Below the pieces are notes generated by a model. It was not told the origin of the DNA. It saw only the letters and a program-made list of their open reading frames with translations, and made no database searches. A stretch of 64,000 nt of DNA, taken from Gerris lacustris. Lineage: Eukaryota; Arthropoda; Insecta; Hemiptera; Gerridae. The stretch is taken from NCBI GenBank assembly GCA_951217055.1, contig OX578283.1, positions 64,510,228-64,574,227 on the forward strand, written 5' to 3'. The position numbers and the translations under genes are program-made. Each line of letters begins with the position of its first letter. Position 1 is the stretch's first letter. This document shows positions 54,651 through 64,000 of the stretch, piece by piece.

Positions 54651-54704
54651 CTGAAACACATAACAACAATATTCATAATATTAATTTTCCTCCCTCCATA
54701 TTTT

Positions 54705-55150
54705 GCTTCCAAGCTTACCCAAGGTAACGGAAGCTATGTGATCGTTCTAAAAAGCGAACCATTTTTAGGTCTCAGATTTCAAAAATTCCAAGACAGAAAT
54801 CCGTTTCAGACATCAGGGAACATTTTTAGTTCCATGTCTGTCTATCGGCCTGCCACTCAATTTTTTCGAACCAACATAATCTTAGATCAAAAATCTTTAT
54901 TTACACTTATATTTTCAAAAGTACTAATCCTATTTTTACGTGCCCCCTGTGCCCCCCCTGGATACGCCACTGGATTAATTTCAACCGTCTGCGCTCTTTA
55001 CATTTTGCTACATTGAGGCATTATAGCATGTAAAAAATCAAAACAATTTTTACAGACTTAAAAAACGGGGGAATAATTATGGGGTTTAAAAGCATAAAAT
55101 CATTAAATTTTACGAAATAGGATGCTATGAGCCACACTAATTGGCAGAGT
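54705..55150 (+). repeat. Repeat family W, copy 2
   Basis: GCTTCCAAGC...GTAACGGAAGC hairpin, GATTTCAAAAATTCCAAGAC, TGTCTGTCTATCGGCCTG and the right end CACACTAATTGGCAG match 41109-41690. It lies just upstream of exon a in gene order. Confidence 0.65.
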
Positions 55151-55453
55151 ATTTTAATATTTGTTGTCACATGTTTTTTTAATCTTGTTATTTGTGCAAA
55201 TCTCCTATTGTGTGTGTGTATTATTGAAGTAAAACTTCTTTATGTAAATTGGCCTGGACTAGACGAAAAGTGAAACATTTCCCATTCTCTGATTTCAACC
55301 GGCAAGTTGAAATGAGTAGGAGAAAGAATCAATGTAGGCTTGAGACAGAAGTTGGAATCTGGTTAAATCATCTAGAAACACTAGTTCAAAGTGTTAGAAG
55401 TAAACAATTATCAATTTAGAGTGAAACAAGTATAATATCTTTGAGAATTAATT

Positions 55454-57118
55454 CCAAATCACTGCTGGTATCTAGGCTTTGATGTCTTAAATCTCTCAAA
55501 CACTCTGATCATCGAAGTCATCAAAGTCTAGATACCCACCAGTGATTTGGAGTCTTAAATCTCTCAAACACTCTGATCATCGAAGTCATCAAAGTCTAGA
55601 TACCCACCAGTGATTTGGAGTCTTAAATCTCTCAAACACTCTGATCATCGAAGACATCAAAGTCTAGATACCCACCAGTGATTTGGAGTCTTAAATCTCT
55701 CAAACACTCTGATTATCGAAGACATCAAAGTCTAGATACCCGCAGTGATTTGGAGTCTTAAATCTCTCAAACACTCTGATCATCGAAGACATCAAAGTCT
55801 AGATACCCACAGTGATTTGGAGTCTTAAATCTCTCAAACACTCTGATCATCGAAGACATCAAAGTCTAGATACCCACAGTGATTTGGAGTCTTAAATCTC
55901 TCAAACACTCTGATTATCGAAGACATCAAAGTCTAGATACCCACAGTGATTTGGAGTCTTAAATCTCTCAAACACTCTGATCATCGAAGACATCAAAGTC
56001 TAGATACCCACAGTGATTTGGAGTCTTAAATCTCTCAAACACTCTGATCATCGAAGACATCAAAGTCTAGATACCCACAGTGATTTGGAGTCTTAAATCT
56101 CTCAAACACTCTGATCATCGAAGACATCAAAGTCTAGATACCCACAGTGATTTGGAGTCTTAAATCTCTCAAACACTCTGATTATCGAAGACATCAAAGT
56201 CTAGATACCCACAGTGATTTGGAGTCTTAAATCTCTCAAACACTCTGATCATCGAAGACATCAAAGTCTAGATACCCACAGTGATTTGGAGTCTTAAATC
56301 TCTCAAACACTCTGATCATCGAAGACATCAAAGTCTAGATACCCGCACTGATTCAGAGTCTTAAATCTCTCAAACACTCTGATCATCGAAGACATCAAAG
56401 TCTAGATACCCACAGTGATTTGGAGTCTTAAATCTCTCAAACACTCTGATCATCGAAGACATCAAAGTCTAGATACCCACAGTGATTTGGAGTCTTAAAT
56501 CTCTCAAACATTCTGATCATCGAAGACATCAAAGTCTAGATACCCGCACTGATTCGGAGTCTTAAATCTCTCAAACACTCTGATCATCGAAGACATCAAA
56601 GTCTAGATACCCACAGTGATTTGGAGTCTTAAATCTCTCAAACACTCTGATCATCGAAGACATCAAAGTCTAGATACCCACAGTGATTTGGAGTCTTAAA
56701 TCTCTCAAACACTCTGATTATCGAAGACATCAAAGTCTAGATACCCACAGTGATTTGGAGTCTTAAATCTCTCAAACACTCTGATCATCGAAGACATCAA
56801 AGTCTAGATACCCGCACTGATTCAGAGTCTTAAATCTCTCAAACACTCTGATCATCGAAGACATCAAAGTCTAGATACCCACAGTGATTTGGAGTCTTAA
56901 ATCTCTCAAACACTCTGATCATCGAAGACATCAAAGTCTAGATACCCACAGTGATTTGGAGTCTTAAATCTCTCAAACACTCTGATCATCGAAGACATCA
57001 AAGTCTAGATACCCGCAGTGATTTGGAGTCTTAAATCTCTCAAACACTCTGATCATCGAAGACATCAAAGTCTAGATACCCACAGTGATTCAGAGTCTTA
57101 AGTCTCTCAAACACTCAG
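55454..57118. repeat. 67/68-bp satellite array, about 24 copies
   Basis: CTTAAATCTCTCAAACACTC recurs at 55486, 55554, 55622 and 55690 (68-bp steps), then every 67 bp to 57097. The 68/67 change is a CCACCAG to CCACAG or CCGCAG deletion. Variants: GATTATCG in four monomers, CCGCACTGATTC in three. The first part (55454-55484) is an inverted half-monomer. Confidence 0.95.
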
Positions 57119-57119
57119 A

Positions 57120-59090
57120 TCCATTTTTCATTTAATGTTTTTTAACATAGATATGTCTTAGCTCTGGGGTATAGAAGAAATTTCCGTCTCGCAAACACGA
57201 CATGAAAAATAATATGACGCTTTTAAATATCGTTCCAGGAAGTTGGAATATAATAGGAGGTAGATTAGTTTTCACTTGTGTTCATTGTAGTACTATATTT
57301 CACCGATAGAAATTCTAAATTTTTAAAAAAAAAATTATATCAGAGCTCCTAGAGGACCAAATGGTTATCAAAATGGATTGAAAAGCTTTGAAATTGTGGA
57401 TTCAATGCCCTCAAACGTATTTATAATTATATGTGTTTCCATGAAATGGAGAAAATTAGTATTTTTTTCTCTAGACATCTTTAATAAAAGTGGATAACAA
57501 AGAAACTTATAATTTCTAGTTACAACTAGTTATTACCAGATAAGTGTAATGCTATAAAAAATAAGTATTAGGGTCCAAAGAATGTAGTATCTAAAAAAGA
57601 ATCTAAAAGTTTTACAGGGTTTAAAGAAAGCAAAAATAGGGATGAGCTGAAAAAGATCGGAACAAATTGAATGTGTCAGAGATAGTATGAGGTTGAATGG
57701 AATCGAACTCAAAATTAAATTGGACTCTGGGTAAATAGTCAGCTTTTATTACTCGTTGGAAGGTGGATGGTCGCTTTGCTATTTGGCTCAACCCGAATCC
57801 CCTTGCCAATAATCAGTGAACCATATAAACTAAGAACCACCTCTCTCATTACTTTACTACAGTTTCGGCTTTGTTCGACCTTACATTTTACCATCAGTAT
57901 CCGTATAGACCAGATAAAAAAATAAACTAAATAAAAAAAAAATGCTTCGTATAGCTTTAGAAAATATCCAAAACATAATTTTTATTTCAGAGCTCTTTCA
58001 AATTAAAAGAACTCCTTCATTAGTTCGAGCTTATTCATAATATAAATGTGGCACCCCCGTTTGCAATTTTTTATTAATTTTGATCCATTTTTCTAGAAAA
58101 ATATTTATATTTATAAATGTCGATATAAATTATTCTTTTTCGTCCCTGACTTCGCTAAGTGGTGACTCAATTTTTATGGTAATATTTTATTTGGTCATTT
58201 ATTTTATCTCTGATATCTTGATAAATTGTCTCTCACCATTATAGGGGTAGAAGAGTTAACTTAATACTATTTTTACATAGCATCGATATTGACGTCATGT
58301 TTATTTTATATTTAGTAATTGAACTTTGTTATCTGATGTTGATTATCAGTCCTAGCTGCAAAAAGAAACTTAAGTTAATCTTAATACAATTAATTTTAAA
58401 CATATTTCAATTAAATCAAGACAAAAAAAAATCCATAGTTTTTAATTATAGAATTTAGCAGTATTAAGATTAGTGCTAATCCGTCGTAATTTATATTTAA
58501 GTATACTATATGTTCCTTTTAAATTTGATGAGTCATAAAAATGTATTTTATTTTATTCATAATAATGTATTTTAAGCTAAAATGGTAGGCCGAGATGAGG
58601 TTAAATAAGGGCCCGCAATGCTTTTCAGTGTCGCTGGTTTAGCCTAATTTAACTTTTTTGCAGTTAACCCATTTCACATTTAAACCCTTTCTTTAATTCT
58701 GCTACATCATTTTAAATGTGAGCCAATTAAAAACACACTCAGTTGTGTTATGGGTCAAGTTTTCAATTTATTTTCTTTATATCGTGGTAGGTGAATCTGG
58801 GACAGGTTTAATCTTGGGGCAAGTTGAAACAATGCGATTATTGCATGTAATTAATAGAAATAAATAGAGGTCTGTGTCTTATAATTAAAGTACCATCTAT
58901 TTAATAAATACTATTAATATAAAGTTCAAATGTATTTTACCGCCCTCTCTAGTCTTGTGCCTCTAACGAGGAAAGGAAGGTCTAAAAAGAACGATATTTT
59001 ATCCTTCAAGATCTACAATTTAAGACATTTTTTTTTATCCCCTCTGTTCATCTCCATTTAATTGATTATAACTCTCTGCATTAAATAATT
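57120..59090. other. Intronic stretch without recognisable gene
   Basis: A minus-strand frame (57809-57621, reading LPRVQFNFEFDSIQPH) is unrecognised; no TSP1-like exon found. The next upstream exon of the THSD7-like gene is not visible here. Confidence 0.45.
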
Positions 59091-59099
59091 ATTAGTGGC

Positions 59100-59378
59100 T
59101 ATAAAATATTTTATCTACGATTGATACAAAATATAAACATTATATCTCTGTTTAGATGCGTAGAAATTTATTATTTACGTACTTGTATTCATTGCGCATG
59201 CACGTCTCATTGTTCAGAATAATTCTTCTTCTTTACCACGCTAGCGCGGTAAAGAAGAGGAATTCTTCAGCTTTACGCACGATTAGCGAGTTTGTTTACA
59301 TTTAACAAAACTAATTTGCTGTTCTTTTATTAAAGTAACTGTTTATATCGAGTTTTTAGTGAAAAACAATGAATGAAT
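59100..59378 (+). repeat. Crypton-like element, 5' region only (copy 4)
   Basis: Matches 36200-36480 through a near-perfect palindrome (59220-59263, two changes) to ATGAATGAATCAAGTG, then breaks into an A-run at 59379. Confidence 0.6.
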
Positions 59379-59399
59379 CAAGTGAAAAAAAAAAAAAAA

Positions 59400-59640
59400 A
59401 AAAATGAGTTTAGCTCATTTTTGTACATTACGCATGCGCATATAAAAGTTTTCAACTTCTCAATATTTTTCCTATGTGGTGGTCCAAAAGTTACGCAAGT
59501 ATATCAAATTTCATATCTCTAGCGTGAACGGGACGGAGAACATGATCCAAAGTACGACGGACAGACAGACACATCAACCTCTGATTAAGGGTTTCGAGGA
59601 TAATCTATGGAACCCTTAATAGGAATTTGTTTTTATTAAG
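59400..59640 (-). repeat. Repeat family V
   Basis: Minus strand: AAGGGTTCC...GAAACCCTTAATC inverted pair, TGTGTCTGTCTGTCCGTCG, then TATGAAATTTGATATAC. Same order of modules as families X, Y, Z and W, but a different sequence. Confidence 0.55.
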
Positions 59641-60468
59641 TGTTAAGTGGTTTCAAAGCAAAAAAAAATAAATAAATAAAATAAAAACAAGATTTGAATG
59701 TTACTTTTTCGTTCTACTTAACTGCCCCATACGGGGACAAGTTGTAACAAAACTATTTATAACTCAATTTATCTTATAAATTGTTACAAAAATTTAAATA
59801 AATAAAACATTTCTTCAAGTTTTAAAATAACTATATATTTATTTTTCCATTTTAACCATATGGGCTTAAAAATATTATGAAAAAATTGTCAACATGCTCT
59901 GGTCTCTCCCCTACAGGTTAAATGAAGCAACAAACTATTTATCACTGGTTCTAAATATTAAAAATACTTTCAGTAGTTTAGTACACATTTTTTTTTTTTT
60001 TCAAATATTTACATTTCTTTGCTATACGATTCATTTCTTTATAAAGAATTTAATAAATCCTTTTTACTTTTTGACGTATTGCCTCCTTTAAAAAAAGTAA
60101 TAAATAATATTGGTAAGTTCCTGGTATAAGTAAACAGCGTGTCGTTCCTTTTACTCTTATATCTATTTTTTTTCTGCGATGTTTCTTCTTCTTTTTTGGT
60201 ATTTTATCTGCGAAGGAAAGGGTAGAAAGGAGGGTGATATAAGTATGGCTGTGTCGGATCCGAGCCAAGGTAGAACCGAACTAAGTGATCAATTTTTCAT
60301 GACCGAATTAGATTTCCTCGGGAAACTCAGTTGGACCGAGATGGTTTCATCTTACCTCTTCACACTTGCCCTCTGAGATTTTCCTCATTTTTTTTTATAT
60401 ATATATATCCTGGGATCTTTCTCATCTGCCTTTCCTCTACTTCTTCTTATCACTCTTTCCTACCTCTT

Positions 60469-60925
60469 TTTAGGGTCCGTAGGCAAAGCCAAGGACCCTT
60501 ATATATTCCTGCGTGTGTCTTTCTGTCCGTCCGTCCGTCTCAGCTCTCACGGCTACACCTTTTGTCCGATTACTTTTAAATTTGGCTTATATGTGTATAG
60601 TACCTACCCACACATTTTAAAAATGTATCAATGAAAAAATTATTAAGGGGTAGAAATTAAGGGTAGAAAAACTCAAGGGTTTATTTTATTTTTTTTTGGA
60701 GACTGTGCGGGGTATCATATGAAAGGGTATGTCGAGCTGATTACAAAAATATATAATTGTTTGGTTATATTCTTTGATTGGGCGAGCGTAGGGGAGTTGG
60801 AAGTTGTTGTGAAAAGTGCCCCCCCCCATCTATCTCACTTATGTTAAGTGCAGAACATCTGGAAAAATTCCTTGACATTCTTCGACCAAAAGTAGAGATA
60901 CCGGTTTTTGGATAGGTACTATCTT
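60469..60925 (+). repeat. Repeat family Y, copy 3
   Basis: TTTTTAGGGTCCG start, hairpin GGGTCCGTAGG...CCAAGGACCC, GTCCGTCCGTCCGTC, GGGGTATCATATGAAAGGGT and TTCTTCGACCAAAAGTAGAG as in copy 2. Confidence 0.7.
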
Positions 60926-61141
60926 GTCTGACCGAGATAGTTGAGTGTTCTGTTAGAGCGGGCAGAGTAGGTACTCACGCGGTAGATTTAAGAACTACTA
61001 CGCTAAATACTAGATGCTGATTGGTTTATTGTTTGTTTATAGTTTTGCAAGATTGCCTACTTAAAAAAAAGAAAAACCTGTTGTAGATTATAAATAGAAT
61101 CATTATTATGCAGTAATAGTATATTATGTTACTAGGCTGTG

Positions 61142-61201
61142 TTACCTTGGCAATATTTACTGTCTCGCTTCGCTCGACAGTAAATGTAATTGCCGCGGTA
61201 A
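61142..61201. repeat. Long imperfect hairpin
   Basis: TTACC-GGCAAT-ATTTACTGTC pairs with GACAGTAAAT-ATTGCC-GGTAA around the loop TCGCTTCGCTC. The outer CCGCGGTAAAGAA resembles the palindrome arm at 36341-36355. Confidence 0.6.
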
Positions 61202-62759
61202 AGAAAAAACTCACTTCACAGTCGCGTAGCATATGCTATTTTTTCCGAGGTAGCAGACAATGAAAAAACATTAAATATTAATCACTAATCAATATATAAT
61301 AATAACAAATATTAGTACATACTTAAGACTTAAAAAAAGAAACCTTAAAAAGAGGTTACACTATAAGAAATTAAGAAAAGATAAATAAAACGCATTGACA
61401 TCTAGCGGATTTTTATCGTACTAGAAGCATTTCTACAAAAACTGCAGCACAAGTAACGGAAGTTTTGACAACTACCCTCCGGAAAATAAAAATCTTTTAG
61501 TTCCTAGGACGTAAAAGATTTTTTCTTTACAGCTAGGAGTAATGAAAAGATTTTTTAAGTCCACGTAATGAAAAAAGGGATTTTAGCTATGTTTTTAGGC
61601 TCTAAAGTTACTATTTCACAGCCTACCACGGAAAAAAACTTTATTTTTATATTAAAAAACTACTGGCTTGTTTCATTTCATAACCTACTGAAGCTAGGAA
61701 CATGGAATTCGGCACACAGGTGCATCTCGGCATTTGAGACAACTGTACACTTTTTGGAGTTTTCACACTTAATATTTTTAAGATGGCGGCCAATATGGTG
61801 GGTGACTAAAAAAACGTTTTTTGTCACCATGACATGTTATACATCAATTTAAAGGTCTTGAATTGTAGAAAAAAAAATTAATTATTAAAATTTTACATAT
61901 AATAATTTTAACTTAATCGTACAGGAACCGGTGATTATCGCCTCACGTAAGAAGCGCGCCTTACTTGTTTATACCCCAGCTCATCATTTCTATTATTGTG
62001 TTGTAAACGATGGTTATACTTTATTTTATGCTTCTCTAAGAATACAATTACCTCGAGCTTTAAATGATTTTTCGAATATTTTTATAATTTTAAAACTGAA
62101 TATAAATACTTAGGATTAACAAATTTTAAACTTAATATTTATTTATTTATAAGGTGATGATTTTTTTTTATTAATAAAATTTTATATTTTTATATATAAA
62201 ATAAATTTTCGGATGTTTTGATACATCAAATTTTTTTTTCTCTTTATTGGGGAATCTGACGGTGTTTGAGGAGCTTTAGAAGGAGAAAAAAGTTAGATTG
62301 TGTTTGGTCGTGAGTTTGGGCAGAGTGAGGGGGGGCTCGGTTGAACGATTTTCGATAGTACACCCGTTCCACAAACCCCCCCTCTCCCTCAAGACAAGAA
62401 GTAAAAAAAGATAATGATTTATGTTCGGCAAAAAGAACAGCGAGAAGAGGGTCGCTTTAAAGAGCGAGTTGATGCTTTAGCAAGGGCTCTAAAACTTAGT
62501 AGGGGGGCTTGAGGGAAGTTTCCGAAACCCATGTTAATCAGGGGGGGGGGGGAGTTTAAAATACTGCACCCCCCCCCCTTTGCTTTCAAAAACCATCAAC
62601 CTTCTCAACGCTGCTTTCCAACAACAACCCACTAAATATATTTCCGCAATTAAATCTATTTTCTATAGATTTGACATTTCTGATTAAAATTATAATTTCT
62701 AAGATCTCAAATTAAAATTAAATTATCTGTTATAAATCCATTAAACACAACATAACTAG
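61202..62759. other. Intronic stretch with unrecognised frames
   Basis: The frames at 61568-61852 and 61931-62113 are open but match no family I know; no start context or splice pattern supports them. G- and C-runs at 62541-62575. Confidence 0.4.
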
Positions 62760-63427
62760 ATATTCTGATATCAAGCTCGGAAAATGTTGATGTTTTTTGA
62801 CAAAATGCCATGATACATTATAACCACTTTCTACAAGTTTTGTTTATTTTTGTAATCTACTCTCCAATACCTTTCATTAGATACCCCACTCAAAATTAAA
62901 AAAAAAAAAAATATATATATCCCAGTGACAGGAATTATCCGACATTTTGGATTCCACTTAATCAAATCAAATTGTTATTGTTATTTTTTCTATGGCGCAG
63001 CAGACCGCACATTTTTCATATTTTTTTATATTTTTAGTAATAGCAGAAATATAGTTTTAGGGGGAAGGGGGACACGCAAAATGTTTATGTTTTTTGAGAA
63101 AATGGCATGAAAAATTAAACAACTTTCCACAAGTGTTATATATTTTTGTAATCTACTCTTCAATACCTTTCATTTGATACCCCACTCAAAATTTAAATGA
63201 TAAAATTTCGAGTGACATGAATTATCTGCCATTATGGATATGTACAGCTGATAATTTTGTGTTTATTATATTTTTCTTGTGTAAGCGTCAAAACGATCTT
63301 TAATATTGGAAAGTTTCATGTTTTTATCTCTTTTGCTTCAAACATTATTGGAACCGTACAGAGTGACAGACAGACACAGGAACGATACTATAAGGGTTTC
63401 TTTTTTGGTTTTACCAACGAAACCCTA
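62760..63427 (-). repeat. Repeat family Z, copy 2 (inverted)
   Basis: Ends at 63427 with GGGTTTCGTTGG...AAACCC (minus strand), then TGTGTCTGTCTGTC and the duplicated GGGTATCAAATGAAAGGTAT block, as in 29703-30360. Confidence 0.65.
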
Positions 63428-64000
63428 AAAAGCATGGTAGTGGTGAGTAACTAGCATGACACTAGCAAGCATGCTGCAGAAGGTGTGTATATATTTGCCT
63501 GTATCACCATGCTTTTATCATCTGGATGTTGGTCGCATGTGCGAGCTACTAACACAAAGTACGCTTTATTAGTTCCCCCATCTCGTGACTCGTGCCACTG
63601 GCAAGTCAAAAATCAAACCCCGTGCGATTTACTCACATGCTTTTGCTTTTTAATGTGCACACATGCATGTAGCTCTCCTCTTCACCTAACTCTCATGATT
63701 AAGTGCGAGTTACTAGCATGTGCATTTCCGCCTTAAAAGTGCATTGTTATGTGTAAAGGTTGCGATCAAATTTATAATATTAGAAGCAGGGCCGAAGTAG
63801 CAGGTCTTAAATATTACCTTAAAATGTGGTAGTTTCGTTATACAACGGTATATATTTTAAACCATCAACAATTACCAAGTTTATAATTAAAGAATTCACA
63901 TTACACACTAATGATTCATTATTTTTTAAGTTGATGGATGGTCAGAGTGTAGTAATGATATAAACACTTAGTTTTTCATTATGAGACGTTTCAACCCTTT
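63428..64000. other. Window end, no recognisable gene
   Basis: A plus frame at 63485-63736 is unrecognised; CTAGCATG words recur at 63451, 63461 and 63714. It lies in an upstream intron or beyond the gene. Confidence 0.4.

Noticed and set aside
61931..62113. 60-codon frame (IIASRKKRALLVYTPAHH...)
   Set aside because: No recognisable family, no upstream regulatory context, and not a TSP1-like exon; chance or unknown repeat.
54651..64000. Further upstream exons of the THSD7-like gene
   Set aside because: I scanned the minus strand for WxxW, Cys spacing and splice pairs and saw none; the next exon is probably beyond the window.

Overview
The window is AT-rich eukaryotic DNA, with spliceosomal introns, tRNA-derived SINEs and many families of DNA transposons and retroelements. 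The only host gene I can support is on the minus strand. It encodes a large membrane or extracellular protein built from thrombospondin type-1 (TSP1) modules, and the module order, Cys pattern and length point to the THSD7A/THSD7B family. The source is most likely an arthropod, probably an insect. The mariner, piggyBac, pogo/Tigger, hAT, Penelope-like, Crypton-like and RTE-like debris fits that, but I cannot name the species.

I reconstructed 13 consecutive internal exons of the THSD7-like gene (54650 down to 1372, minus strand). All twelve junctions have GT-AG borders and matching phases, giving 2232 nt, or 744 codons without a stop. The fragment starts and ends inside the protein: the signal peptide, first modules, transmembrane segment and tail lie outside the window. 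The exons are unevenly spread. Twelve sit in the first 22 kb. The thirteenth (the most 5' one here) is separated from them by a 32.35 kb intron, and more than 9.3 kb of a further upstream intron fills the right end of the window.

Almost everything else is repeats inside these introns. 1-13 kb: tRNA-promoter SINEs, a foldback element, an RTE-type retrotransposon remnant, an inverted pair of Penelope-like fragments split by a TIR element, and several hAT-type MITEs. 13-22 kb: a Penelope-like (GIY-YIG) tail with a hammerhead-ribozyme-like motif, a second SINE family, an 86-bp array in a TIR element, and a piggyBac-like element that swallowed a hAT element and a pogo MITE. 22-54 kb (giant intron): a solo LTR nested in another repeat, two GC-ended hAT elements, a 1.08 kb near-perfect palindrome, a triplicated segment with an internal VNTR, Crypton-like fragments with a perfect 44-nt palindrome, a 17-copy 98-bp satellite, and a mariner pseudogene split by another repeat. 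54-64 kb: a 24-copy 67/68-bp satellite and more repeat copies.

The most unusual signal is a set of five otherwise different repeat families (called X, Y, Z, W, V here). They share one design: a terminal stem-loop next to a T-run, then a short (TGTC)n stretch, then in most copies a degenerate GATTTTGATGAAATTTGG-like block. Read on the other strand, each ends in a hairpin followed by an A-run, as expected of retroposed elements that share a recognition hairpin. No prokaryotic genes, CRISPR arrays or complete mobile-element coding regions were found.
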